From Bryobacteraceae bacterium (GTDB taxonomy: Bacteria > Acidobacteriota > Terriglobia > Bryobacterales > Bryobacteraceae), in NCBI GenBank assembly GCA_025055455.1, contig JANWXD010000001.1, positions 248,001 through 312,000 of the forward strand: DNA of 64,000 nucleotides, given 5' to 3'. Positions 8,926-19,300 of this stretch are shown here, piece by piece; the first letter of the stretch is position 1, and each line of letters starts with the position of its first letter. Below the pieces are notes generated by a model. That model had not been told where the DNA came from. It did no database searches and saw only the letters and a list, made by a program, of their open reading frames with translations. A program made the position numbers and the translations under genes.

Positions 8926-10160
8926 CCGGCAGCGTCGCAGGGATCGCGCAGCAGCAGGAAGAGGGTCAACAGGATGCGCTTGAGTCCGAGGTCGCGTCCC
9001 TCCGGCCGGTACCACTCCGCCGTCGTGTGCGCGCCCCCGCCTTGGCCGCCAGCGCCGATGGACACGGCAGGGATGCCCATGGATAGCGGGATGTTGGCGT
9101 CGGTGGACGCGCAGTCTAACCGGGAGCGGATGCCCAGGTGAGCGTCCACGGCGCGCAGGTAGGCCAACAAGGGAGCATCGTCGGGGAGGCGGCCGCCCGG
9201 CCGCGCGCCGATCTCACGGACTCTGGCCGCGACCTTGCCGCCGGTGGCGCGCTCGTTCTCGAGCGCCACCGCCCGCTCGACAGCGGCTGCCAGCACAGCG
9301 GCCATCTCTTCGACCCGGCGAGCGCTTTCCGAACGGATGTCCACTTTGGCGCGCGCGAAAGCAGGAATGGAGTTGACGCTAGCGCCGCCTTCGATCATCC
9401 CGAAGCTATAAGAGACCCTCGGCCCCTCGCCGTTGGCGCGGTGCTCGGCGAGCAGAGCGACCGCACGGCCGAGGGCGTGGATGGGGTTGCCGACCCCGTA
9501 GTCGCTCCAACTGTGCCCGCCAGGCCCGGTGATGGTGATTTCGAACCTTCGGCTCTCCAAGGCCTGGCAGGTGATGTGGTCCGTGGACGGCCCGTCCAAA
9601 ACCACCAGCGCCTTGAGGTCCGCCGAGACGGGTGAACTGCGGCAAAGGTAGCGCATGCCGCTCAGGTTCCCCTCGCCCTCTTCTCCCACGTTCGCCACCA
9701 ACAGTAAGCCACAGCGCCGGTCCGGCAACAGCGGGGCCGATTGCAAGGCTTTCGCGATCGCAAGCAGGGCCGCGAGGCCGGCGCCGTTGTCCGACACCCC
9801 GGGTCCGAGGAAGCGACCGTCGGGAGCGACGGTGATCTCTTCCGGGCTGCGCGGCGCTAAGACCGTGTCCAGGTGAGCCGTCAGCGCCACGAACGGCCCA
9901 GCGTCATAGCCGCGGGGCCGGGCCACCACATTGCCGGCCCGGTCCAACTGCGCCTCACAGCCCAGCGCACGAAGTTGGTCGAGCATCCATTCGGCCCGCT
10001 GCTGTTCGAGGAAGGTGGGTGCGGGGATGCGGCAGAGGGCTATGTGCTGCTCGTTGATCCACTGCCGGTGGCGGCTCAGGGCGCGCAGACATTCGGCGAC
10101 CGCAGTTTCTCGGAGCAAGCCCTCCACCCGCACGGCAGGCTTGTCCACCAAACGAGCCAT
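8922..10160 (-). CDS. M20/M25/M40 family metallopeptidase (PepT-like)
   Basis: A 412-residue cytoplasmic zinc peptidase. The first metal His-x-Asp is in ALTAHLDTVL, the bridging Asp in GPGVSDNGAGLAAL, and the catalytic Glu pair in VANVGEEGEGN. The dimerisation/lid domain starts at ITGPGGHSWSDYG. The last metal His is in GGGAHTTAEWY. The fold and motifs match peptidase T-like enzymes that remove N-terminal residues from small peptides. The gene is coupled by ATGA overlap to the transporter downstream. A TACACT box and a GAGG site lie immediately upstream of the ATG. Confidence 0.9.
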   Translation of the reverse strand: MARLVDKPAVRVEGLLRETAVAECLRALSRHRQWINEQHIALCRIPAPTFLEQQRAEWMLDQLRALGCEAQLDRAGNVVARPRGYDAGPFVALTAHLDTVLAPRSPEEITVAPDGRFLGPGVSDNGAGLAALLAIAKALQSAPLLPDRRCGLLLVANVGEEGEGNLSGMRYLCRSSPVSADLKALVVLDGPSTDHITCQALESRRFEITITGPGGHSWSDYGVGNPIHALGRAVALLAEHRANGEGPRVSYSFGMIEGGASVNSIPAFARAKVDIRSESARRVEEMAAVLAAAVERAVALENERATGGKVAARVREIGARPGGRLPDDAPLLAYLRAVDAHLGIRSRLDCASTDANIPLSMGIPAVSIGAGGQGGGAHTTAEWYRPEGRDLGLKRILLTLFLLLRDPCDAAG

Positions 10161-10232
10161 CGCCTCACAGTGTACGCCACCCGAGGGGACTCGATCGGAA
10201 CATCCGAGCGGACCGGCAGCGACTTCAGTAGA

Positions 10233-11429
10233 TCACAACCTCAGTTTCGCGTCGAGTTTCTCGTTGCTGCGAAGCATCTCGTCCCAGCTCACCACACGCT
10301 CCCCGTAGGCCGCCATGCGGCCGAGCACCGCCGTCAGGTTGCTCTGGACGCTGTCGGCGGCATTGTTGAGGAGCCGGCCCGTTCGTATGCTCTCGATGAA
10401 GTTTTTGACGTTGGCGATGGCGCCTTCTCGGAACGTGTCATCTTTCTCGACGCCGGGCCAGGGATGGTCGCCCGTGATGCGGACGGAGCCCCCGTAGTGG
10501 GAATCCACCGTGCCGGCCGTGCCGTAGATCCGGATGCACATGTCGTGGAAGCCTTTAGTGAACTGAGCGGAGCTGAAGTCCACGCGCACGTCGTCGGCAT
10601 ACCAGTACGTCACAACAAAGTGATCCCAGCAGTCACCCACGTCCACGCGGGCTTTTCGGCCGCCGGTTCCGAACGCGCGCAGAGGATGCGCTCGAAGATA
10701 CCAGTTGGCCACGTCGAGCACGTGGATGTTCTGCTCGACGATGATGTCGCCGGAGAGAACTTTGTCGAACACCCAGTTGCGCAGACGTGCTTCCTCGGCA
10801 GGCGCGCCCGGAGGAGCTTGGGGCCGCAGGCGTCCGGTGTGGTAGAAGACGTGGCCCAGCACCGGGGCGCCGATGGCTCCCTCATGCACGCGCCGCGCCG
10901 CTTCTTGGAACGCCGCCTGGGCGCGGGTTTGAAAATCCACGAGGAAGCTGACTTTGCCCTTGGCCCTCTCGCCCGTCTCCAGCACGCTCTTGCAGCCGGC
11001 CACATCCACGGCCACGGGCTTGGCCAAAAACACATGTTTGCCTGCCGCAACCGCGGCCGCCGCCTGTTCCGGGTGAAAGTACGGCGGGCTTTCGATCGCC
11101 ACGGCGTCCACGCGCGAGGCGAGCAGATCCTTGTAACCGTCCAAGCCGCCGTAGAGACGCGAGCGGTCCACCTTGAATTTGGCCGCCGTGGCCTCCAGCC
11201 GGTCTCGGAACGGATCGTGCAGGGCGACGATCCGCGTGTGGGTGAACTCCACGAAGTGGGCGCCGATCCAGTTGCCGCGTCCCCCACAGCCGATAATGCC
11301 AAGCTCGATGGCGGAGTTGGCCTGCGTGCCGAACACGGTTTTGGGTTCGAGCACCAAGAGGGCCCCAGCGGCCACCGACGATTCCAGAAAGCGCCGACGC
11401 GGGGCCCACTCGGGTTTCGAGTCTGACAT
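10233..11429 (-). CDS. Gfo/Idh/MocA family oxidoreductase with Tat signal
   Basis: A 398-residue NAD(P)-dependent sugar oxidoreductase. The start at 11429 is chosen because a strong AAGGAGG site lies just upstream and the N-terminus then reads as a twin-arginine signal (PRRRFLESSVAAGALLVLEP). The Rossmann motif is GIIGCGGRGN, and the family Lys occurs in HVFLAKPVAVD, in place of the usual EKP. The C-terminal half has the GFO_IDH_MocA_C substrate barrel. Exported Gfo/Idh/MocA proteins of this type are abundant in Acidobacteria and Planctomycetes. It follows a sugar-binding lipoprotein gene by 58 bases, suggesting a shared sugar substrate. Confidence 0.9.
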   Translation of the reverse strand: MSDSKPEWAPRRRFLESSVAAGALLVLEPKTVFGTQANSAIELGIIGCGGRGNWIGAHFVEFTHTRIVALHDPFRDRLEATAAKFKVDRSRLYGGLDGYKDLLASRVDAVAIESPPYFHPEQAAAAVAAGKHVFLAKPVAVDVAGCKSVLETGERAKGKVSFLVDFQTRAQAAFQEAARRVHEGAIGAPVLGHVFYHTGRLRPQAPPGAPAEEARLRNWVFDKVLSGDIIVEQNIHVLDVANWYLRAHPLRAFGTGGRKARVDVGDCWDHFVVTYWYADDVRVDFSSAQFTKGFHDMCIRIYGTAGTVDSHYGGSVRITGDHPWPGVEKDDTFREGAIANVKNFIESIRTGRLLNNAADSVQSNLTAVLGRMAAYGERVVSWDEMLRSNEKLDAKLRL

Positions 11430-11487
11430 TTTTGGCCTCCTTGCGCGATCGCACGCCGCAAGTGGACAATCGACCGCAGCGACCACT

Positions 11488-12459
11488 TTACTGCTGGCGC
11501 AGATACCGGTCCACATTGCTGGCGTCAATCAAGGTAGTTCCCGTGTCCACGAAGACCGGCAGTGGCGAGCGGGTGTTGCCCGCCCAATTTTCGTCGAGCC
11601 GCTCCGGCTTGTGATGATAAAGGTCATCGAGGATCTTCACGCCGTAATAGGCCATGGTGTACGGTTTCTGGGCGATGGTGGCGTGGATCATCCCCTTCTG
11701 AATCCACTCCAGCGTGCTGCGGTTGGTATCCATGGCGATCAGGGTCTTCCCCGTGACTTTCTCCCGGTCGAGCACGTCCGCCACCTCCTGACACGAAAGC
11801 GCCTCAAGGCAGACGAAGGCGTCCGGCGCCGGCTTCATGGTTTCGAGGATCTTCTTGGTCGTCTCGAAGGCAACCACCGGATCGCCCTTCATATCCACGG
11901 TTTCGGCGACCCGGATGCCGGGATGTTGCGCCAGCACGCGCTTGTAGCCTTCCAGCCGCTCCACCAGATTCTGCTGGCCAGCGATGGTGTAGAACACCAC
12001 GCTGCCTTTGCCGCCGAGCCGCTTGACCAGGAGCTCGGCGCCGAGCTGGCCCGCTTCGTAATTGTTGGTTCCCACAAACAGCAAACGCTTGCTGTCGCGG
12101 ACGTCGGCGTCAATGGTGATAACGGGGATGCCTTTGGCGACAGCTGCGTCAATGGCGGGCCGCATGAGGTCGGGATTCGCGGCGGAGACCATAATGCCCG
12201 CGGGCGGAGGCTGCCGCGACAGCAGGCGTTCGAAGGCCTCCCGTTCGGCTTGTGGATCGTACGTTTCCGGACCGACCATCTCGCTTTTGACGCCGAGCTG
12301 CCGCGCAGCGGCCGTGAGGCCTGCGTTGGCTTCCTGCCAGTAGGCAATCTTGACGTTAGAGGCGACAAGGAAATACGCTTCCGTGGCTTCGTGACGCCCT
12401 CCCGCGCAGCCCGTCAGCCACAGGGCGGATGTGAGGGCCGTGATCGTGACGGTTCGCAT
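11488..12459 (-). CDS. Sugar-binding periplasmic lipoprotein (RbsB/LacI-type fold)
   Basis: A 323-residue periplasmic binding protein, type I fold. The N-terminus is a lipoprotein signal with lipobox LTGC near residue 17. The binding domain has the family pattern IAYWQEANAGLTAAARQLGV, IMVSAANPDLMRPAIDAAVA and GIPVITIDADVRDSKRLLFV. It should capture a sugar for an ABC permease, but no permease or ATPase gene of this class is next to it. The partner may be elsewhere, or the protein may act as a sensor. On the minus strand a TATACT box lies upstream, with a GAGG site before the ATG. Confidence 0.88.
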   Translation of the reverse strand: MRTVTITALTSALWLTGCAGGRHEATEAYFLVASNVKIAYWQEANAGLTAAARQLGVKSEMVGPETYDPQAEREAFERLLSRQPPPAGIMVSAANPDLMRPAIDAAVAKGIPVITIDADVRDSKRLLFVGTNNYEAGQLGAELLVKRLGGKGSVVFYTIAGQQNLVERLEGYKRVLAQHPGIRVAETVDMKGDPVVAFETTKKILETMKPAPDAFVCLEALSCQEVADVLDREKVTGKTLIAMDTNRSTLEWIQKGMIHATIAQKPYTMAYYGVKILDDLYHHKPERLDENWAGNTRSPLPVFVDTGTTLIDASNVDRYLRQQ

Positions 12460-12550
12460 AAGGCCTCGCTCATTCCTGCTGGTGCGGGAAAAGTACGAGT
12501 ATATGCCCGGAGCGACGGCGGGGCAAACCCGGCTCTGCTAAGCTCTGAAC

Positions 12551-12760
12551 ATGGGCGGCGATCCCTTCCGCATCGCCCGCACCTCGTGGCGTCCCGGTGA
12601 CACCCGCGAGGTGGAGGCGTGGCGGATTGACCAGCAGGTGGGCGTCGAATACGATTCTTACCGCCGCGTCTATCTGGCCGACGGCCGTGAATGGACGATC
12701 GCCGGCCAGATCGCCAAAGCGGACGGCAAGAAGTATTACATCCTGGAGTGCGTGGGCTAG
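12551..12760 (+). CDS. Small hypothetical protein (69 aa)
   Basis: A short reading frame in the gap between two minus-strand genes. The product is acidic/aromatic and ends KKYYILECVG. It contains no signal peptide, membrane segment or motif I recognise, but its residue composition looks like a folded small protein (alternating hydrophobic and polar residues, several Tyr and Trp) rather than random translation. A TAAGCT hexamer sits exactly six bases before the ATG, the same spacing as at several genes in this window, which supports a leaderless transcript. Existence is more likely than not; function unknown. Confidence 0.5.
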   Translation: MGGDPFRIARTSWRPGDTREVEAWRIDQQVGVEYDSYRRVYLADGREWTIAGQIAKADGKKYYILECVG

Positions 12761-12772
12761 CGATGCGCGCCC

Positions 12773-13612
12773 TCAGGCCGTCAGGCGGCGTAACAACTCG
12801 ACGGCCTCGCGGATATCGCGCCGGCGCTGCTCGTGGTCTTCCACCTCCCGCTCGATGTTGAGCGGACCTTGGAATCCGATCTGCTTCAGCTTGGCGATGA
12901 AGCGCTCGATGCCCACCGAGCCTTTGCCCAACGGCTGCTCGGTGCCGAGCGCTCCCGGCTTGTCTTTGGGCGGCCAGTCGCCGTCCTTGCAATGGACCGA
13001 GATGACGTGGGGCGCCAACAGGTCGAGGGCTTCGATGGGGTCGCCGGTGCCGTACAGGATCATATTGGCAGGGTCGAAGTTGATGCCGAGGTTGGGCCGG
13101 TCCACGTCCCTGAGGAATTCGAGCAGCACCCGTGCCGGCTCCTGACCGGTTTCGAGCGCGAAGGTTTGGTTGTGTTTCGCCGCATGATCGCAGATGCGCC
13201 GGACCAGATCGCGGACCGCCACGTAGTCCGGATGCGACTTGTCTTCGGGCACGAAGCCGATGTGACAAGCAATGCTGGGCACGCCCAGGGCCGCCGCGAA
13301 GTCGCTGATCTCGTACGTGCGGCGTTCGCGCTCGGCGCGGGTGGCCGGCGGAATGAACCCCACCGTGCGCTGCACGGTCGGCGCGTCGGCATAGCTTTCG
13401 CCGCTGTAGGCCGCAAAGATGGTCACTAAGGTGAACTCTTCGGCGGCCAGCGCAGCCTTCCAGGCGGATGCGGCGCCGTCCAGTTTCATCTCACCAGGGA
13501 TGCCCATCTGGCCGCAGCGCACACCCAGCGCTTTAACGTCGCGCAAGGTCTCGATCGGGTCCGGGCCGGCCCAGAACATCACGCCCACTTCCATCGGTTT
13601 CAGATCTGGCAT
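12773..13612 (-). CDS. Sugar phosphate isomerase/epimerase (xylose isomerase-like TIM barrel)
   Basis: A 279-residue AP_endonuc_2/xylose-isomerase-like TIM barrel. The start at 13612 is preceded by GAGGAGAG and avoids a long arginine-rich extension. Metal-site segments typical of the family are FALETGQEP (Glu), LGINFDPANMILYG (Asp), VISVHCKDGDW (His) and LNIEREVEDH (Glu). Such enzymes isomerise or epimerise sugars, inositols or keto-sugars. It overlaps the upstream oxidoreductase gene by 13 bases, a common pairing in which the oxidoreductase makes a keto-sugar for the isomerase. Confidence 0.88.
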   Translation of the reverse strand: MPDLKPMEVGVMFWAGPDPIETLRDVKALGVRCGQMGIPGEMKLDGAASAWKAALAAEEFTLVTIFAAYSGESYADAPTVQRTVGFIPPATRAERERRTYEISDFAAALGVPSIACHIGFVPEDKSHPDYVAVRDLVRRICDHAAKHNQTFALETGQEPARVLLEFLRDVDRPNLGINFDPANMILYGTGDPIEALDLLAPHVISVHCKDGDWPPKDKPGALGTEQPLGKGSVGIERFIAKLKQIGFQGPLNIEREVEDHEQRRRDIREAVELLRRLTA

Positions 13613-14616
13613 GGAATTTTCTCTCCTCGTCTGTCCCTGGCTTCGACCATCAACCGCGCCAGCTTCACGGCCGCCACCGATTCCTCGGGCGGGCAGCGGT
13701 CCGGGCGGCGCCCACCGACGCAGCAATCCACGAAATACGCCAGTTCGGCCTCGTAGCCATCGCGACCGTCCAAAGGCGGCGTCTCCCTAGCTCCCCGGGC
13801 GTGGTAGAGCGCGGGCGGACCCGCAGCGGAATTGTATTCCAGCACGCCCCCCTCGGCGACCACGCTGTACTCCATCGAGAAAGGAAAAGCCCCAGCGTGA
13901 TGCCATCCGCCGGAGATTACGACGCCACCGATCCCGGAATAGTGGAGCTGGGCAGTGATCCAGTCGATACCATGGGCCATGTCTTCGTAGCCCACGGCAG
14001 AGACGGCCTCGGGCGCTCCGAACAAATGAAGGCAAAAATCCACGTCGTGGATCAGCAGGTCGAACACGCCACCCCCGCTGGCTTGCTTGTCGCTGAGCCA
14101 AGCGCCCCAGGCGGGAGCGGCGCAGCGCCGCCGGAAGACGGCCGCCCGCACGGAACCGATGCGGCCCGACTTGACGGTGTCCGACAGCACGACATAGTCG
14201 GGCCAGAAGCGGAGCACATGGGCGGTCATTAGCACGCGCCCGCTTTCGCGCGCCGCGGCGAGCATGGCCTCGGCCGAGGCGCCGTCGAGCGCCATGGGTT
14301 TTTCGACGAGCACATGTTTGCCCGCGCGCAGGGCGGCGATGGCTACTTCGGCGTGCAGATGAGTGGGCAGGCAGATGTCCAGCGCTTCCAGTTCCGGGTC
14401 GGCCACGGCCTCTTGCCAGGTACGGTACTTGCGCACGCCGGTGAAATCGAAACGCTCGCCGGGACCGCCGATGTTGCCTTGGATGCCGCTCAGGTCGCCC
14501 TCGAGCTTGCGCGGATCCGAGCTGACTACCGCATGCAGTTCCGCCTGGGCAACGTTGCGGAGGGCCCTCAGGTGGGTGCTCCCCATGAAACCGAGGCCCA
14601 CCACGCCGATTTTCAT
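13600..14616 (-). CDS. Gfo/Idh/MocA family oxidoreductase
   Basis: A 338-residue cytoplasmic NAD(P)-dependent sugar or inositol dehydrogenase. The N-terminal Rossmann motif is VGLGFMGSTHLRAL, the catalytic Lys is in HVLVEKPMALDG, and the substrate domain contains GGGVFDLLIHDVDFCLHLFG with the conserved HDxD-type segment. No signal peptide is present, unlike the family member at 10.2-11.4 kb. A TATATT box lies close to the ATG (nine bases before it), so the leader is very short. It shares a transcript with the overlapping TIM-barrel isomerase. Confidence 0.92.
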   Translation of the reverse strand: MKIGVVGLGFMGSTHLRALRNVAQAELHAVVSSDPRKLEGDLSGIQGNIGGPGERFDFTGVRKYRTWQEAVADPELEALDICLPTHLHAEVAIAALRAGKHVLVEKPMALDGASAEAMLAAARESGRVLMTAHVLRFWPDYVVLSDTVKSGRIGSVRAAVFRRRCAAPAWGAWLSDKQASGGGVFDLLIHDVDFCLHLFGAPEAVSAVGYEDMAHGIDWITAQLHYSGIGGVVISGGWHHAGAFPFSMEYSVVAEGGVLEYNSAAGPPALYHARGARETPPLDGRDGYEAELAYFVDCCVGGRRPDRCPPEESVAAVKLARLMVEARDRRGEKIPCQI

Positions 14617-14658
14617 ACCTAGACGAATATACCACCGGCGTGGCCGGGGGCCTGCGGC

Positions 14659-15282
14659 TTAGCGCGACAGGTCCACGACCTCGAAGTGGAAGCGTTCCGG
14701 CGGGAGCGACCAGACCGGCTCGGGCGTCATCTCCGCCCATTTGGCGAAGGCAGATGCCGCCACCGAGGAGTTCAAATAGAAGAGGAATTGATCCGAGAAG
14801 CACGTCAGGGGCGGAGGCTGGCGGAAGGTGAGCCGCAGGCCTACAGCCTTTTGCAGGGCGACGTCCTCGGCGATCACGCCTTTGTCGGCCAGCAGTTGAA
14901 CGAAGCTGCGGCGCCCGGCGTGGGGCCAGACGTCGGGACGCAACAGCGGGCGCAGGTGCGGGTGGCGGCAGAAGGTGATCTCGCACTGGCGGATCCACTC
15001 CAACACCGAGTCTCCCCACTTCCAGTGCGTCAGCAGGATGGCGTACTGCTCGACGAGCTGGAGCGCCAAATCCATCTTGCGCCATTGCCGCTCCGCCGCA
15101 GCCGCCGAGTCCTCTTGGGGGACGGGCGGGATCAGTTCCTCGGACTCTACCAGCGCTTCGGCCATCTCCAAGATGTCCTCGAGGCGCCGCACGCACGGCG
15201 TGGAGCGCACCAGCAGCGGTGGCAGTTCGTGCGTACCGTCGCCCGGGATCTCGACGTAGCGCCGCGGACCGATGACGGGCAT
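14659..15282 (-). CDS. Hypothetical protein, acidic, soluble
   Basis: A 207-residue protein when begun at the ATG at 15282, which is preceded by AGGAG; the open frame extends further but the extension is a shadow of the next gene. I do not recognise a family. It has no signal or membrane segment. It is rich in Trp and Pro, with a helical middle (EDILEMAEALVESEELIPP, then MDLALQLVEQYAILLTHWKW) and a C-terminal region that reads like a beta-rich fold. It lies 52 bases downstream of the sugar isomerase gene on the same strand and is probably cotranscribed with it. Confidence 0.65.
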   Translation of the reverse strand: MPVIGPRRYVEIPGDGTHELPPLLVRSTPCVRRLEDILEMAEALVESEELIPPVPQEDSAAAAERQWRKMDLALQLVEQYAILLTHWKWGDSVLEWIRQCEITFCRHPHLRPLLRPDVWPHAGRRSFVQLLADKGVIAEDVALQKAVGLRLTFRQPPPLTCFSDQFLFYLNSSVAASAFAKWAEMTPEPVWSLPPERFHFEVVDLSR

Positions 15283-15334
15283 GGGCGGCTCCTGTTGTGG
15301 CTTATCGGCGCGTCCCCGCGGAATTACGCGCCGC

Positions 15335-16249
15335 TCACGCAAAGGCCTTGCGCAGCAGTTCCAGGCTCTTGGGCACGGCGGTGGCCGGATCCTCCTTGCC
15401 TTCCATCTCGAGCGACACGTAGCCGCGAAAGCCGGCCTTGCGGAGGATGCGGGCGATGCGCGGGTAATCCAGATCGAGCGTGTACCACTCGCCCCCGCCG
15501 AAATAAGTCTTCGCTTGGACAATGGTGGCGTAGGGCGCCAGCAGCTCGATCTGCGGGTAAGGGTCCCCCGCGTAATTGCCCGTGTCCAGGTTCACGCCGA
15601 GCCAGGGCGAATTCACGGCTTTCCAGATCCGGATGACGGCTTCGGGCCGGGTGGTGAGGCCCCAGTGGTTTTCGAGCGCCATCATCACGCCGGCTTTCTC
15701 GGCGGCCGGCAGACACTGCTCGATGGCCTCGATGCACCAGCGAAAGGCGTCCTCGTCGGTGTAGCCCGGAAGCGGCGGCTCCAGGCCCCGCACCTTCATC
15801 AGCTCGTCGAAGGACCGGATCGTGCCCCACCGGCCGGAGTTCAGACGGATGCACGGTATGCCGAGCCGGGCGGCAAGCTCGATGCAGTGGCGCGTGTGGT
15901 CCACATTTTTCTGCCGCACGGCCGGGTCCGGGGAAACGAAGCCCTGATGGATCGAAAGCATGACCAGGTCCAGGCCGTGAACGAACGCCAGGCGCTTGAG
16001 CCGGTTCACGTACGCCGGTGACTCGTCCGCCATCTGGCGGTGCAGGATCTCGACGCCGTCGAAGCCCAGGCGCGCTGCTTCCTCGATCACCTTTTCCACG
16101 GGGTACTTTTCACCGCGGAAGTGCCAGTAGGAGTACGTCGAGACGGCGATGCGGATGCGGGGGGTTGTGCCTTGCGCGCGGCCTGCCGGCGGCAGCGCCG
16201 CCAAGACTGCCCTCTGGATCGCGGTCCGCCGCGTGATTCCGGGATCCAT
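15335..16249 (-). CDS. Sugar phosphate isomerase/epimerase with export signal
   Basis: A 304-residue xylose-isomerase-like TIM barrel preceded by a Tat-like signal ([18 protein letters not shown]). Family segments are [43 protein letters not shown] (metal Glu), [15 protein letters not shown] (Asp) and [13 protein letters not shown] (Glu). The export signal suggests that it works in the periplasm with the Tat-type Gfo/Idh/MocA protein in this block. A TAGAGT hexamer lies exactly six bases before the ATG, so the transcript may start at the start codon. Confidence 0.85.
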   Translation of the reverse strand: MDPGITRRTAIQRAVLAALPPAGRAQGTTPRIRIAVSTYSYWHFRGEKYPVEKVIEEAARLGFDGVEILHRQMADESPAYVNRLKRLAFVHGLDLVMLSIHQGFVSPDPAVRQKNVDHTRHCIELAARLGIPCIRLNSGRWGTIRSFDELMKVRGLEPPLPGYTDEDAFRWCIEAIEQCLPAAEKAGVMMALENHWGLTTRPEAVIRIWKAVNSPWLGVNLDTGNYAGDPYPQIELLAPYATIVQAKTYFGGGEWYTLDLDYPRIARILRKAGFRGYVSLEMEGKEDPATAVPKSLELLRKAFA

Positions 16250-16261
16250 GACCGTACTCTA
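16250..16261 (-). promoter_or_regulatory. Candidate leaderless promoter (TAGAGT-6 nt-ATG)
   Basis: On the minus strand TAGAGT is followed by six bases (ACGGTC) and then the ATG of the exported sugar isomerase. With the usual seven-base distance from -10 box to start, transcription would begin at the start codon. No clear ribosome site is present. The same spacing occurs at four other genes in the window. Confidence 0.4.
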
Positions 16262-16380
16262 GACTCGGCCACGCGCCGGGCGCAAGGACTACTCTCCCGC
16301 TTGCGCGCGGCGAGAAGTTGTACTAGAATCCCATCCGTCGCGGCACTGGAGCGCCGCGGACTCTACCGGGGAGGGGCATT

Positions 16381-19300
16381 ATGCGTTGCATCCTGGTGCT
16401 TTGGGTTTCGAGTTTGCCGTTGCTGGCGCAAACGACGTCCACATCCATTCTGGGCACGGTGACGGATCCCTCAGGGGCTTCGATCGCCCAAGCCAAAGTC
16501 ACGGCGCGCAACGTGCGCACCGGCGTCGTGACCGAAACCGTCACCACCACCACCGGCGACTACGCCATTCCGTTGCTGGACGTCGGCGAGTACGAGGTGA
16601 CCGCGGAAGCCCAGGGATTCAAGCCCGAAACGCGCGGCGGCATCCGGCTGCAGATCAACGAGAAGGTCCGTGTGGACTTCCAGCTGCAAGTGGGCTCGAT
16701 CTCCGAGCGGATCACGGTGACCTCGGAAGCGCCCGCTTTGCGCACGGACGAAGTTTCCGTCGGAGGCATCGTGGAGCAGCGGCGCTTGGTGGAGTTGCCC
16801 ATGAACGGCCGCAACGTGGGCAACTTTGCCGTGCTCAATCCCGGAGTGATGTTCGGCTCGCGTCACGGCTATGACGGCATGTCGGGCGCCGGCGGTGGGG
16901 TGCCCATTCCGGGACAAACCATCGCCCTGGTGGCCAACGGCCAGCGCGAGACCAACCAGCACGCCACACTGGACGGCGTGGTGGCCACCGAATCGCGCGT
17001 CAACACGGTGCCGTTCTCGCCGTCGCCGGAGGCCATGGAGGAGGTCAAGGTCCTCACGGGGAGCTACTCCGCCGAGTACGGCTTCAACTCCGGCGCGCAG
17101 CTGGTGATGGTGATGCGCTCGGGCACGAACGAGTTTCACGGGTCGGTCTACGAGTTCTTGCGCAACGAAAAGCTCGATGCCGAGGGATTCTTCCAGAACT
17201 TCTTCACGCCCCCGGGATCGCCGCGCGTGCCGAAAACCGCCCTGCGGCAGAACCAGTTCGGCGCGGTAGCCAGCGGGCCGGTATGGCTGCCCCGGCTTTA
17301 CGACGGCCGCAACCGGACCTTCTTTATGTTCAATTACGAAGGCCGCCGGCGCCGGGAGCCCGGAACGATCTTCACCGCCTTAGTGCCGGACGACAATCTC
17401 CGACGGGGTGACTTCAGCGGGCTGCTGAACCGGCGCAACGCCGCCGGACAGCCGCTTCCGGCCATCACCATCGTGGACCCGCTGTCCGACCCCAATGCGC
17501 CCACGCCCTTCCCGGGGAACGTCATCCCGCAATCGCGCATCGTCCCGGCGGCGCGCGCCCTGCTCGATTATTGGCCGCGGGCGCAGAACCCCCTTCCCGA
17601 CCCGATTACCGGGATCAACCACCGGAATCCGGGGCAGAACTCGATTGACGACAACCAGTACTTCGTCAAGATTGACCACGTCGTTTCGTCCAAGGACCGC
17701 TTCTTTGCGCGTTACGCCACCAATACGCCGCGCTGGTTCAGCATCACGGCCAATCCGAACTTCAGCTACCTGGTGGTGGGCCGCAACGACAACGTGGCCA
17801 CCCAGTGGCTGCACATTTTCACGCCGACAGTGATCAACGAGGCGCGCTTCGGCTGGACCCAGTCCGACGACGACAGCTTCAACCCGCGCGCCAACACGGA
17901 CTTCAGTCTGGAGAAGATCGGCATCCTGGGCTTCAACGTGCTGACGGACAACAACCGACCGCTGACCCGCCGCGAAGCGGGCATCCCGAGCATGAACGTC
18001 GCCGGTTTCCTGGGCCTGGCGGAGCGGGACGGCGGCAACGGCTTCGACCAAAACGCCCTGTATCAGATCAACGACAACCTCTCCATCGTGACCGGCTCGC
18101 ACACCTTCAAAACGGGCTTCGATTTCCGCCGAGTGTCGCTGTTCCGCGGAGCGGCGAACGTGCCGCGCGGGGCCTTCAATTTCACCGGGAACCTCGCAGG
18201 GAACTCCTTTGCCGCGTTTCTGCTGGGAATCCCCTCTTCCACCGAGTCGCCCGAGGGCTTGCCGCTCACCGACGTGCGGCAGAACCGGTTCGCGCTGTAC
18301 TTCCAGGACGACTGGAAGCCGGTGCGCAAGCTCACGGTGAACCTCGGCATCCGGTGGGAATACAACTCGCCGGCCACCGACATTCGCGGGCTGTGGCGGA
18401 GCGCGGAGTGGCGGCAGGGCTTGAACAATCCGCCGGAGTTCGTTCCTGCGCGGATTCGCACGGTCTACCAGTTCTATCGCCCCTCGAAGCGACAGTTCAT
18501 GCCACGGGTGGGCTTGGCGTACCGGTTGACCGAGGACTGGGTGTTGCGCACCGGCTTCGGGATCTTCTACAACGTCCACCAGCTCAACAACTACACGATC
18601 TTGAACCTGAACCCGCCGCTATCCGGGAGCTCGCAATTTTCCAACACGGCCCGTAACGGAGTGCTGGTGCCCGGCACGCCCGTCTATAGTTTTGCCAACC
18701 CCTTCGGGCCCGTCAACCCGGCTTCGCCGACCAGCGCCGTCGTGCTCAACACGGACAACTTCCAGCCCTACGTGGCCCAGTGGAGCTTCGACATCCAGCG
18801 CCGGTTGCCGTGGAGGGCGACGCTGACAGTGGGCTACGTCGGCAACAAGACGACCCATCTGGACAACACTGTCGAAAAGAACAATCCGGATCCCTTTATC
18901 CCCTCCGGGCCGCAGGACACAGTGCAGTCGCGGCGTCCCATCCAGTTCATCAACGACAATGGCATCCTCCGCCCGCTGACGCGGCTGCGGTTTTTGGATA
19001 GCGGCGCCAACGCCTGGTACAACGGCCTGCAAATCAGCCTTCGGAAAGAGTACTCCCACGGCTTCGTGTACACGCTGTCGTATACGTTCTCGAAATCGCT
19101 CATGGAGGGCTACGGCCGCAACGAAGGCGACGGGATCAATCCGAACACGTACCAGAATCCGCGCAACCGCGCCGCCGACAAGGGACGCGTCGGATGGGAC
19201 GCGCGGCACGTGGCCGTGATGAGCTTCGTCTGGGACGTGCCCGCGCCCGCGACGCTGTCGCGTGGAGTGGCTGGCGCCATCTTCTCCGGCTGGCAGGCGA

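Noticed and set aside
17380-18579. Minus-strand frame of 399 codons inside the receptor
   Set aside because: It is a shadow of the receptor gene, with no motif of its own.
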